Source of the DNA: CAYZJV01 sp964482325
GTDB lineage: Bacteria; Spirochaetota; Spirochaetia; Sphaerochaetales; Sphaerochaetaceae
Assembly: GCA_964482325.1 (NCBI GenBank)
Contig: CAYZXD010000010.1
Span: 7,223 to 71,222, forward strand
DNA length: 64,000 nucleotides
Direction: 5' to 3'
The notes beneath the pieces are model-generated. The model had not been told where the DNA came from. It made no database searches and saw only the letters and a program-made list of their open reading frames with translations. The translations under genes were made by a program, and so were the position numbers. This document shows, piece after piece, positions 17,638 to 26,485 of this stretch (position 1 is the first letter of the stretch; every line of letters starts with the position of its first letter).

Positions 17638-19786
17638 ATCGCTGCAGCCCTTCAATGATCCCACCTGCATACGGTCGAGTGGCAAAGTAGAGATTTTTCT
17701 GTTTCTTCAGTGCATCAAGCGCCGATTCATGATTCGCTACGATAATCCCCTTCAAGGGTTTAATGAGCATATCAGCATCATTGCCCGAGTCCCCTGCGGT
17801 AATGACGGACTTGAGATCAATATGCCACTTCCATGCAAGGTACTTCACTGCAGTCCCTTTTGATGCCCGATACGGAAGGATATCAAGAAAACGATCGTGA
17901 CTCAGAACAATATGCCATGAGGACTTCGTTGTGTTCAGTGCCTCCCGTATACGGCTCATCAGCTGATTAACATCACAATCATCGGCAATATGGTAGCTTA
18001 CTTTAAACTTTCTCTGTGTATCGGCTTCAGGTTGGAGCTTCAGCTCACTGAATTGACCAAGTGCATGCCGAACACGCTCAGGGTGCCACCGTCTTCTGAT
18101 ATAATGCGACCATCCTTTATCGGCAATCAGATCCTCCCCGTAATACACTTCGGAGCCGACAGAGGTAATGAGAATGTCAGGGACAGGAAGTCCATGCTGC
18201 AGCAATACCTCTTTTGCCGAATCGACACTGCGTCCGGTTGCAATACCGAACCCGAGCGTGTCATGATGCTGTGCCAAAAGCTCTTTTAATTCCTTGATGG
18301 CTTCAGCGTCCCCGGTAAGGGTATTATCGATATCACTGATCAACAGGTACTTCAGTGAACTCATGCGCTTTGCCATGCTCCGTTCATACCGGGCCTCCGG
18401 CGACTTCTTCTCCCGATGTTCATCTAGGACCCGTTTGAGCTCGGTAAGGTAGGTATCACAGTGGGTTTGCCAGTTGTAGACTTCTCGAATCCGTTCCACC
18501 CCATTCCGTGATAGTTTTTCCCACAGTTCTGAGTCGGTAAGTATCTGATGAACGCTGTCTCGGATAGCCTCCTGATCGGTGATATCCACCAGCACTCCGC
18601 TATCACAATTTTTTCGAATATCCTGTACGCCCCCTTTATCAGTACCGATAAAGGGGAGACCGACTGCAGAAGCTTCTATAAACGTAAGCCCAAAATTTTC
18701 CAATGCAGCAGCACTGACAAATACGCCCCGCTTCATCGCGGCAAGGCGATAGAGTTCGGGGACATCCCGTTCGGGATTGTGATGTTTCGGAATCGCCATC
18801 TTCCCGTACAGATCATAGCGATCCATCAGCAGCAGCATATCGGTAAGTACCAGCTGCTCCCCCTCTTCCATCGTATTGATATCTTCGCGGATACCGGCAA
18901 ATATTGCGAGATTCGCCATTGCCTGCAGCTCTTTGCTCTTACCATAGATTTCAATAAGCACATCAATGTTTTTGCGGGCTTCTGGACGGCACAGTGCCAT
19001 GATCAACGGTTTATCGGGATTGGTAAAGAACCGCTGCAGTTCCCGAATCATGTTGTATTGAGCGAGTTTCTGATCTTCGGTGATCGATGGATCGGAAATT
19101 TCGTAATGGTAATAGGGAAAGAACTTGTCCAAATTGAGGCCTGGAGGTATCACACGGAACTTCGGCAGGTCGCGGTTTTCATATGCTGCATACAATTCGT
19201 CTTTCTCGTAATTGGTGCTGGTGATCACCATATCTGCCTTCCGAATGGTACGTTCTTCCTGCGCAATTCGGGAACTCATCGTGTAATAGTCTTCAATCCG
19301 CTCTTCTGTAATTCCTATGGAGGTAAGATATTCATACTTGTTCCGGCCAAGGGAATGCCCCGTGAATACCAGTGGGGTATGGAAATAACTTGCTATTTCT
19401 GTTGCTATGTAGCCACCGTCAGCATAGTGCCCATGAATGACATCGGGAACCCGCTGTTCTGACCGGAAGAACTCAATCAGGCTATCGACATACTCATCAA
19501 GATGCGGCCACAGCTTCTCCTTTCGGATATACTTGACCCCACCACAGGGAAGTCGAACTATCCGTGCATGCTCTCCAATCTGTTCAATCGGTTGATTATA
19601 ATCATCACTGATTCGCTTGTCCCCGATCTTTCGAGTAAATAGATCAACTTCAACACCTTCACGACCGGACAGTTCCTTGACGAGATCAATAACATACCGA
19701 GTCTGACCTCCCGTATCGGCATCGCGACCCATTTCGATGTTTTCCTGCCGTACCAGTCCGTGGATGTTGATAATTGCTATATACAT
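17615..19786 (-). CDS. Sucrose-phosphate synthase fused to sucrose-phosphatase domain
   Basis: 723 residues. The N-terminal about 455 residues are a GT4 glycosyltransferase like sucrose-phosphate synthase: D-A-D-T-G-G-Q-T-R-Y near residue 24, H-G-H-Y-A-D-G-G, H-S-L-G-R-N-K near 145, R-K-N-I-D near 270 and the E-N-F-G-L-T-F-I-E nucleotide-sugar motif near 390. The C-terminal about 240 residues are a HAD domain with S-D-I-D-N-T-L-T-G and G-D-S-G-N-D-A-D-M, i.e. sucrose-6-phosphate phosphatase with the key Asp residues. One chain may thus make sucrose from UDP(ADP)-glucose and fructose-6-phosphate, a compatible solute in salt-adapted bacteria. AGAGG precedes the ATG. Confidence 0.88.
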   Translation of the reverse strand: MYIAIINIHGLVRQENIEMGRDADTGGQTRYVIDLVKELSGREGVEVDLFTRKIGDKRISDDYNQPIEQIGEHARIVRLPCGGVKYIRKEKLWPHLDEYVDSLIEFFRSEQRVPDVIHGHYADGGYIATEIASYFHTPLVFTGHSLGRNKYEYLTSIGITEERIEDYYTMSSRIAQEERTIRKADMVITSTNYEKDELYAAYENRDLPKFRVIPPGLNLDKFFPYYHYEISDPSITEDQKLAQYNMIRELQRFFTNPDKPLIMALCRPEARKNIDVLIEIYGKSKELQAMANLAIFAGIREDINTMEEGEQLVLTDMLLLMDRYDLYGKMAIPKHHNPERDVPELYRLAAMKRGVFVSAAALENFGLTFIEASAVGLPFIGTDKGGVQDIRKNCDSGVLVDITDQEAIRDSVHQILTDSELWEKLSRNGVERIREVYNWQTHCDTYLTELKRVLDEHREKKSPEARYERSMAKRMSSLKYLLISDIDNTLTGDAEAIKELKELLAQHHDTLGFGIATGRSVDSAKEVLLQHGLPVPDILITSVGSEVYYGEDLIADKGWSHYIRRRWHPERVRHALGQFSELKLQPEADTQRKFKVSYHIADDCDVNQLMSRIREALNTTKSSWHIVLSHDRFLDILPYRASKGTAVKYLAWKWHIDLKSVITAGDSGNDADMLIKPLKGIIVANHESALDALKKQKNLYFATRPYAGGIIEGLQRFKVFPSS

Positions 19787-19854
19787 GTATTACCTCTTCT
19801 TATGCACATAAGCATCCCATATATCGTGCGTACTGTCAAATCGGCTGATGTAGA

Positions 19855-20736
19855 CTAATTCTGTTGAATCGGTATAAGCAGAACCGGGACCTGTGATCGC
19901 CTGGCAATATACTGACTGACACTCCCGACAAAGAGTTCCTTGAGAAACCCTCTGCCCTGCGTACCCATCATAATCATCGTTGCACCGGAGGACTGGAGTT
20001 CCTGCAGTATTTCTGCATGCGGATTACCAAAGATCAATCGACAATGAACGGTTACCTTTTCAGGTACTTCAAGACGGTCCTTCAATTCTTTCAGCCGCTG
20101 CTCATCCACTTCATTGAACTCATCAAGGCGGTCCACCAAATGTGGTTCAATATGGCTCCTATCCTGTACGTGCAACAGCGTCACCTCAGAGACTTTCGCA
20201 GAATCAATCAGCCGCTGCAGGTGCGCAAAGGCCTCTTTAGCACCCGGAGAAAAATCAGTTGCATACAGAATGTGCTGCGTAATCCCCTTTTCTGTAATAC
20301 CGACGACCTTGAGATGTCGGTGTTCATCCACGGTAAGTCGGATGATCAGTAAGGGTTTTTTGGCACCGAGCATCACCTCATGGGCTACACCGCCAAGGAA
20401 GGCTCCACCGATCAATGATCGCCCTTGGGACCCGACGATTACCAGCTGGTAATCCTCCTCCTCGGCAATTCGGTTGATCTCCCGCTTTGCTGAGCCCGGT
20501 GAGATACGGGATTCCACCGTATACCCCAGTTTCTCCAACATTTCCTTCTGCCGTTCTATTGCTTCACTTTGAATAGTAGCGACATAGGGAAACACTTCAG
20601 ATGCCACCTCCTGATAATCGGGGCATTGCAACAGCAGTATCGATTTCACCCCGAACTCAGCAAGAAATCCCAGCTCTCTTACCATGATATCAGAAGCTTC
20701 TGAAAGATCGGTTGCAACAATAGCTCGTTCCATCAT
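19855..20736 (-). CDS. Tandem-domain universal stress protein (UspA family)
   Basis: 293 residues made of two UspA domains. The first has G-S-Q-G followed nine residues later by G-G; the second has G-T-Q-G then G-S after nine residues, matching the ATP-binding pattern G-2x-G-9x-G-(S/T), so the second domain is the likelier nucleotide binder. Cytoplasmic, stress or energy-state related. AGGAGG five bases before ATG 20736 decides the start. It lies upstream of, and divergent from, the hydrogenase operon, and could be co-transcribed with the sucrose-phosphate synthase 68 bases downstream. Confidence 0.88.
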   Translation of the reverse strand: MMERAIVATDLSEASDIMVRELGFLAEFGVKSILLLQCPDYQEVASEVFPYVATIQSEAIERQKEMLEKLGYTVESRISPGSAKREINRIAEEEDYQLVIVGSQGRSLIGGAFLGGVAHEVMLGAKKPLLIIRLTVDEHRHLKVVGITEKGITQHILYATDFSPGAKEAFAHLQRLIDSAKVSEVTLLHVQDRSHIEPHLVDRLDEFNEVDEQRLKELKDRLEVPEKVTVHCRLIFGNPHAEILQELQSSGATMIMMGTQGRGFLKELFVGSVSQYIARRSQVPVLLIPIQQN

Positions 20737-20862
20737 ACACACCTCCTGAGGCGGCGACCGGTCGAACTGCTCGCATGCGGCACCAAGGCTGCCGCCAATT
20801 CAAGTATAACGATATCCGGCGGGTAAAGTCAAAACTTATCCCGATCATCTTATAGATAGTCT

Positions 20863-20876
20863 TTATGCATGCATAA
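20863..20876. promoter_or_regulatory. Perfect 14-base palindrome in usp-hyd intergenic region
   Basis: TTATGCATGCATAA is self-complementary over all 14 bases, and its half GCATAA repeats at 20878-20883. It lies in the A/T-rich divergent region between the stress protein and hydrogenase genes, so it is a candidate operator for either. Confidence 0.4.
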
Positions 20877-20941
20877 GGCATAAAGCATCCGATTTTCATA
20901 ACTTACAGGTTATTATTATACTAATATATAACTATTTTTAT

Positions 20942-20974
20942 TTGATTTATGCCATATACACTGCTAACATGTTA
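20942..20974 (+). promoter_or_regulatory. Candidate hydrogenase operon promoter with overlapping palindrome
   Basis: TTGATT (20942-20947), 17-base spacer, TAACAT (20965-20970). The -10 box is inside a perfect 10-base palindrome TAACATGTTA (20965-20974), and a further AACAT lies at 20982-20986, pairing with ATGTT at 20969-20973. The rest of 20743-21035 holds no gene that I can see. Confidence 0.35.
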
Positions 20975-21035
20975 CCAATAGAACATAAATATGGAGCAAC
21001 GTATGTAACAAAACCAACCAGAGCGAGGAGTGATT

Positions 21036-21584
21036 ATGGCACACCAAGCAGCAGTGGAGCGCAAGGTCTCCACATCCGCAGAACATGAAATTTCAGTTCA
21101 GGATATCATGCCGGTTCTTGATGATATCATCGAACGGTACCGATCAATAGGCGGTGCACTGATACCTGTTCTGCAGTCGGCGCAGAACCTGTTGGGCTAT
21201 CTTCCCCGGGAAGTACTGATACATGTCAGCAATGCTCTGGATATCCCCTACAGCGAAGTAGCGGGAGTAGTAACCTTCTATTCATTTTTTACCACCACTC
21301 CAAGAGGAAAGCACACCGTTCGAGTATGCCTAGGGACTGCATGTTACGTACGCGGAGGAAAGGAAGTGCTTGAAGCAATCAACCGGGAACTTGGTATTGA
21401 AGTGGGACAAACCACAGAAGACCGGCAGTTCTCACTAGAAATCGGTCGCTGTTTTGGTGCCTGTGGACTCGCTCCTGTCGTCATGATTGATGATGATGTA
21501 CATCAGCGGGTAAAACCAAGCAGAATCAAAGCATTGCTTGATCCCTACAGACAGGAGGATGCACCCGATGAAGAAGTTCACTAG
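21036..21584 (+). CDS. hydC: HydC/NuoE-like [2Fe-2S] hydrogenase subunit
   Basis: 182 residues, NuoE/HymA-type thioredoxin-fold ferredoxin. The [2Fe-2S] ligands are C98, C103, C139 and C143 (C-L-G-T-A-C and C-F-G-A-C). It relays electrons between the NuoF-like flavin subunit and the hydrogenase. GAGGAG five bases before ATG 21036 sets the start; the GTG at 21030 is inside the Shine-Dalgarno. It overlaps the next gene by 17 bases. First gene of the hydC-hydB-hydA operon. Confidence 0.92.
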   Translation: MAHQAAVERKVSTSAEHEISVQDIMPVLDDIIERYRSIGGALIPVLQSAQNLLGYLPREVLIHVSNALDIPYSEVAGVVTFYSFFTTTPRGKHTVRVCLGTACYVRGGKEVLEAINRELGIEVGQTTEDRQFSLEIGRCFGACGLAPVVMIDDDVHQRVKPSRIKALLDPYRQEDAPDEEVH

Positions 21585-24500
21585 CATTACTCAGTTTCTC
21601 AAGGAATCGAAAACTGCAATTGCACAGGCGACGAAAGCTGATCAACAGCAGGCCATCTGTGTCTGTACCGGTGGGGGATGCATTGCCAGTGGTTCGCTCG
21701 ATCTCCTGCAGGCGTGCAAGGATGCTGTGAAAGAGGCAGGATTATCCATCCCGGTAATCGGGACCGGGTGCATGGGGCCTTGCTCGCGCGGTCCGGTGAT
21801 TCGCATCCTACCCGATCAGATCATGTATCAGCAGGTACAGGCAAATCAGGTCAGACAGATCGTTGAAGAACATATCATCAAAGGGAAACCGGTCGCGTCT
21901 CTCCTCTACACCAATACCCATCCGGAGACACCGGTGTATAAGGACAGTGATTCGGAATTTCTCAGCCCGCAGCGAAAGATTGTATTGAGAAACTGTGGTC
22001 GTATCGATCCTTTGGAGATCACTTCCTACATCGGGCAAAGGGGATATCGAGCTCTTGCAGCAGTACTGCAGGAAATGAAATCAAAAGAAATCATCGAGAC
22101 ATTGAAAGATTCCGGGCTGAAAGGCCGCGGTGGAGCGGGATTCCCTACGTGGATGAAATGGCAGTTTACCTATGATGCACCAGGAGAGCAAAAGTATGTT
22201 CTGTGCAATGCTGATGAGGGAGACCCCGGAGCATTTATGGACCGTTCAGTACTGGAGGGGGATCCCCATAGTATCATTGAGGGGATGGCCATCGCTGCAA
22301 AAACGGTGGGAGCTACGCAAGGATATGTCTACGTTCGAGCAGAGTATCCTCTGGCTGTTGCACGTCTGACCAGGGCAATAGAACAAGCTCGAAAAGCCGG
22401 ATTACTCGGGAAACAGATTCTTGGTACCGATTTTTCTTTTGACCTCGATATCCGTATGGGTTCAGGAGCTTTCGTCTGCGGTGAAGAGACGGCACTGATC
22501 AACTCCATTGAAGGAAAACGGGGAGAACCACGCCCTCGCCCGCCATTTCCGGCACAGCGGGGACTTTTCGATTGCCCCACCCTGCTGAATAACGTGGAAA
22601 CCTACGCAAACATCGCTCCGATTATTGATCAAGGCGCCGAGTGGTACACATCTTCCGGTACTGACGCAAGCAAAGGAACGAAAGTTTTTGCCCTTGCAGG
22701 TGCTGTTCGCAACACCGGTCTGGTTGAAATACCGATCGGCACCTCACTCGGTGATGTAGTGTTCTCTATCGGAGGTGGTATTGTCCAGAACCGTACATTC
22801 AAGGCAGCACAGATCGGCGGGCCATCGGGAGGATGTATCCCGAAGGAACACCTTTCAGCTGTCCTTGATTATGAACCGCTTAAGGCTCTCGGGGCTATTA
22901 TGGGCTCAGGAGGATTGATTGTTCTTGATGATCAGGCCTGTATGGTTGATGTCGCCCGATACTTTTTAGAGTTTGTACAGGAAGAATCGTGCGGAAAATG
23001 TGTTCCCTGCCGGGTAGGTACCAAACGGATGCTGGAAATATTGGAACGCATCTGTGGCGGTGAAGGTGAAGATGGCGATATCGAACGATTGATAGAACTC
23101 GGCAATTGGATCAAGGAAACGGCACTGTGCGGTCTTGGTCAGACAGCCCCCAATCCAGTACTTTCCACCATACGACACTTCCGCCATGAGTATGAACAGC
23201 ATATCAGAGACCACCACTGTGAAGCGGGGGTATGTCCATCACTCGTACGGGCACCCTGCCAGAGTGCATGCCCTGCCCATGTGGATATTCCGGGATTCGT
23301 TTCCCTTGTAGGAGAACAGCGGTATCAGGAGGCACTTTTGCTCCATCGGGAACGAAATCCTTTTGCAGCTATCTGCTCCCGTGTCTGCTTCCATACGTGT
23401 GAGGATAAATGCCGAAGAGCCAGTCTGGATCAATCGGTGACCATCAGGAGTATTAAACGGTATCTGGTTGATCAAGAGGTTATCGTCCAGATTCCTGAGG
23501 TACGGACCAATGATGTCAATGCTGCACAGAAAGTCACCATTGTAGGTGCCGGACCTGCAGGACTCTCCTGCGCCTATTTCCTTGCCCGGCTTGGCTACAA
23601 ACCCAAAGTACTTGAATCTTCAGTCCGTCCCGGAGGGATGCTGGTGCAGACTATTCCAGCCTATCGTCTTCCCCGTGAGACCATTGCACGGGAAATCCGG
23701 ATGATTGAGCGGATGGGTGCGGAGATTATCACCGAGAGACGAATGGGAACCGATTTCACCCTGGAAAGCCTCCTTGATGAAGGTGAAGATGCAATTTTCC
23801 TTGCTATCGGAGCCCCTGATGCACTTTCTATGGGACTCCCGGGAGAGGATGCTGATAACGTAGTGCAGGCGGTTCCCTTTCTTCAACGATACAATATCCG
23901 CGGTTCAGTCGAGGTAGGAAAAACAGTGGTGGTCATCGGTGGTGGAAATGCTGCAATCGATGCAGCAAGAACCGCGCTTCGTCTTGGTGCTGAATCAGTT
24001 ACGATCGTCTACCGAAGAAGTCAGGAAGAGATGCCGGCTTATGAGGAGGAGGTGGCAGAAGCTGTACAGGAGGGAGTGACCATCAGTTGTCTGACGCAAC
24101 CGGTTGAGATCGTAAAGAATAAATCAGGTTCCGTGAAAGCTGTGCGCTGTCTCAAAATGGGCCTTGGCTCATTTGATGCATCGGGACGCAGACGTCCATT
24201 AGCACAGAGCCAGGATCCAGTTACGATTCCTGCAGATCAGGTCATCATGGCGATCGGACAACGACTCGACAGTGCTCACCTCGCGGGAGAACAGGAGATC
24301 ATGCTTAACGACAAACGCTTTATATCTGCAGATCCCGTCACACAGGCAACAAATATACCGAAGGTCTTCGCTGGAGGAGACTGTACCGATGGACCATCTT
24401 CTGTAGTAGAAGCTATTGCCGCGGGAGAACGTGCTGCAGTTGGTATCGATCTGCTATTGAGTGGAGAAAATCATGCATTCTGGCGATATGAAAAAATCAC

Positions 24501-24711
24501 CGAAACAGACTATGATCCCGATGCAGAAATTTCATCGGAGAAGCGGGCTGAGGCACGGCAGATCCCCATTGAACGGAGAAAACATAACTTTGAAGAGGTT
24601 GAGCTACCCTGGAGTGAGGCAGTTGCCATAGCGCAGGCACACCGGTGCCTTCGTTGTGACTATGGCAAACATATCAACGAAGAACCACAGAAGGAGGCTG
24701 CCCGTGTGTAA
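21568..24711 (+). CDS. hydB: HydB/NuoF-like flavoprotein fused to GltD/NfnB-like oxidoreductase
   Basis: 1047 residues, roughly 450 more than a usual HydB. Order: a thioredoxin-like [2Fe-2S] domain (about 25-110; C33, C38, C68, C72), a NuoF core with the FMN/NADH loop G-R-G-G-A-G-F-P near 187, SLBB, and a [4Fe-4S] site E-S-C-G-K-C-V-P-C-R near 474. From about 560 a GltD-type module follows: C-Q-S-A-C-P and C-S-R-V-C then C-E-D-K-C for two clusters, an FAD fold G-A-G-P-A-G near 660 and an NAD(P) fold G-G-G-N-A-A-I-D near 790. AGGAGG nine bases before ATG 21568. The second flavin site could allow a further pyridine nucleotide, possibly NADPH, to be used. Confidence 0.9.
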   Translation: MKKFTSITQFLKESKTAIAQATKADQQQAICVCTGGGCIASGSLDLLQACKDAVKEAGLSIPVIGTGCMGPCSRGPVIRILPDQIMYQQVQANQVRQIVEEHIIKGKPVASLLYTNTHPETPVYKDSDSEFLSPQRKIVLRNCGRIDPLEITSYIGQRGYRALAAVLQEMKSKEIIETLKDSGLKGRGGAGFPTWMKWQFTYDAPGEQKYVLCNADEGDPGAFMDRSVLEGDPHSIIEGMAIAAKTVGATQGYVYVRAEYPLAVARLTRAIEQARKAGLLGKQILGTDFSFDLDIRMGSGAFVCGEETALINSIEGKRGEPRPRPPFPAQRGLFDCPTLLNNVETYANIAPIIDQGAEWYTSSGTDASKGTKVFALAGAVRNTGLVEIPIGTSLGDVVFSIGGGIVQNRTFKAAQIGGPSGGCIPKEHLSAVLDYEPLKALGAIMGSGGLIVLDDQACMVDVARYFLEFVQEESCGKCVPCRVGTKRMLEILERICGGEGEDGDIERLIELGNWIKETALCGLGQTAPNPVLSTIRHFRHEYEQHIRDHHCEAGVCPSLVRAPCQSACPAHVDIPGFVSLVGEQRYQEALLLHRERNPFAAICSRVCFHTCEDKCRRASLDQSVTIRSIKRYLVDQEVIVQIPEVRTNDVNAAQKVTIVGAGPAGLSCAYFLARLGYKPKVLESSVRPGGMLVQTIPAYRLPRETIAREIRMIERMGAEIITERRMGTDFTLESLLDEGEDAIFLAIGAPDALSMGLPGEDADNVVQAVPFLQRYNIRGSVEVGKTVVVIGGGNAAIDAARTALRLGAESVTIVYRRSQEEMPAYEEEVAEAVQEGVTISCLTQPVEIVKNKSGSVKAVRCLKMGLGSFDASGRRRPLAQSQDPVTIPADQVIMAIGQRLDSAHLAGEQEIMLNDKRFISADPVTQATNIPKVFAGGDCTDGPSSVVEAIAAGERAAVGIDLLLSGENHAFWRYEKITETDYDPDAEISSEKRAEARQIPIERRKHNFEEVELPWSEAVAIAQAHRCLRCDYGKHINEEPQKEAARV

Positions 24712-26485
24712 CATTACCATCAACGGAAAGTCTTATGAGGTCCCCCAAACCACCACGATTCTTGAGGCTGCAAGACAAGCCGGTATCAACATTCCCACGC
24801 TGTGCTATCTTGAAGGATTACAGCCGATGGGGGCTTGTCGGGTATGCCTGGTCGAGGTTGAAGGATCTCCTACATTGACGGCTTCATGCTCAACTCCGGT
24901 ACGTCAGGGTATGGTCATTCATACGAATACCAAGCGCGTTCGAGAAGCGAGGAAAACGGTGGTGGAACTCCTTTTGAGTGAACATGAAGGAGATTGCCAA
25001 CTCTGTGCACGGAGCGATGATTGCGAATTACGGAAGCTTGCCGATGATCTTGGGATTCGAACCAATCGCTATGAGGGGGAAAAACCTCATGCGCAGACAG
25101 ATACCTCAAGTATTGCTCTTGTACGCGATAACGCCAAGTGCATTAAATGCCGACGATGTGTACAGGTGTGTGCTGATGTGCAGCATGTCGGAGTTCTGGC
25201 TGCTCAGTTCCGGGGTTATAGAACTACGATCGGGCCTGCTTTTTCCGATCCACTCGAAAGTGTAGCCTGTGTGCAATGCGGACAGTGTGCCGCAGTCTGT
25301 CCGGTAGGAGCTATTGTTGAAACAAGTCATATCGAGCCGGTTCTTGCTGCACTTGAGGATCCTCATCAGCACGTGGTGGTTCAGACAGCTCCGGCTATCC
25401 GGGCAGCACTGGGCGAGTGTTTCGGGCTCCCTCCTGGTACACTCGTTACCGGGAAGATGGTCTCAGCTCTGCGGGCACTTGGATTCGATGCCGTATTCGA
25501 TACCGACTTCACTGCAGATCTCACGATTATGGAGGAGGGAACGGAGCTGCTTACCCGGCTGAGAAATCATTACGTACTGGGTAAAGAAAAGCGCCTCCCG
25601 CAGTATACCAGCTGTTCACCCGGTTGGATCAACTACGCAGAACACTACTTCCCCGATACGCTCAACAACATATCATCATGCAAATCACCTCAACAGATGT
25701 TTGGGGCCTTGGCAAAGACCTATTATGCACAGAAGGTCGGTGTCGATCCGGCCCATATGACGGTGGTTTCGGTGATGCCCTGTACGGCGAAAAAGTTCGA
25801 GGCAGCTCGCCCCGAAATGCGTTCAAGCGGGTATCAGGATGTCGATTATGTCCTCACCACTCGCGAATTAGGCGATCTGATCAAGATGAGTGGTATTGAC
25901 TTTGCAACGCTTGAAGAGGGAACTATGGATGAACCTCTGGGGATTTCCACCGGTGCTGCCGATATTTTTGCCAACACCGGAGGAGTAATGGAAGCTGCAC
26001 TTCGGACGGTGCATGCGGTCACCACAGGAAGAAATCTTGAGGCTGAAAACCTTCATATCACGCCGCTTTCCGGCCTTGAGGGAATCAAAACTGCCTCTGT
26101 TGTGCTGCATAAGACCGTAGATGCGTGGTCTTTCCTTGAAGGAAAAGAGGTTAAGGTTGCGGTAGCGCATGGCTTGGGAAATGCAGCAAAACTGATCGAA
26201 CATATTCGTCAAAATCCTGATGAATTTCACTTCGTTGAGATCATGACGTGTCCGGGAGGATGTATCGGCGGCGGCGGACAGCCCCGCTTCACTACTGATG
26301 CCGTCCGTACGGCACGAATCAGCGCGATCTACCGGGAGGATGAGGGAAAGCAATTCCGCCAGTCCCACGAAAATCCTGCCATTGCGCAGCTGTACAAGGA
26401 ATTTCTTGGGGCACCACTCAGTGAAACGTCACACCACCTTCTGCATACTTCCTATGAACAGAAACCGAAGGTTACCGACTCATAG
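24704..26485 (+). CDS. hydA: [FeFe] hydrogenase catalytic subunit HydA
   Basis: 593 residues. N-terminal [2Fe-2S] domain (C34, C45, C48, C62), His-Cys [4Fe-4S] site (H94, C98, C101, C107), two ferredoxin clusters (C146/149/152/156 and C189/192/195/199), then the H-cluster domain with L1 T-S-C-S-P-G-W (near 302-308), L2 M-P-C360-T-A-K-K, and L3 T-C516-P-G-G-C520-I-G-G-G. The L1 motif differs from the canonical T-S-C-C-P. Start: GTG 24704 with AAGGAGG six bases upstream, overlapping the hydB stop by eight bases; an upstream ATG lies in hydB. Produces or consumes H2 in the cytoplasm; the HydEFG maturases are not in this window. The 3' end overlaps the convergent tolC-like gene by 14 bases. Confidence 0.94.
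   Translation: MCNITINGKSYEVPQTTTILEAARQAGINIPTLCYLEGLQPMGACRVCLVEVEGSPTLTASCSTPVRQGMVIHTNTKRVREARKTVVELLLSEHEGDCQLCARSDDCELRKLADDLGIRTNRYEGEKPHAQTDTSSIALVRDNAKCIKCRRCVQVCADVQHVGVLAAQFRGYRTTIGPAFSDPLESVACVQCGQCAAVCPVGAIVETSHIEPVLAALEDPHQHVVVQTAPAIRAALGECFGLPPGTLVTGKMVSALRALGFDAVFDTDFTADLTIMEEGTELLTRLRNHYVLGKEKRLPQYTSCSPGWINYAEHYFPDTLNNISSCKSPQQMFGALAKTYYAQKVGVDPAHMTVVSVMPCTAKKFEAARPEMRSSGYQDVDYVLTTRELGDLIKMSGIDFATLEEGTMDEPLGISTGAADIFANTGGVMEAALRTVHAVTTGRNLEAENLHITPLSGLEGIKTASVVLHKTVDAWSFLEGKEVKVAVAHGLGNAAKLIEHIRQNPDEFHFVEIMTCPGGCIGGGGQPRFTTDAVRTARISAIYREDEGKQFRQSHENPAIAQLYKEFLGAPLSETSHHLLHTSYEQKPKVTDS

Noticed and set aside
18548..19462. 304-codon open frame antisense to sucrose-phosphate synthase
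   Set aside because: Fully inside a well-supported gene on the other strand; no domain or ribosome site. Other long antisense frames (e.g. 50123-50638, 54308-54820, 63008-63571) were rejected for the same reason.
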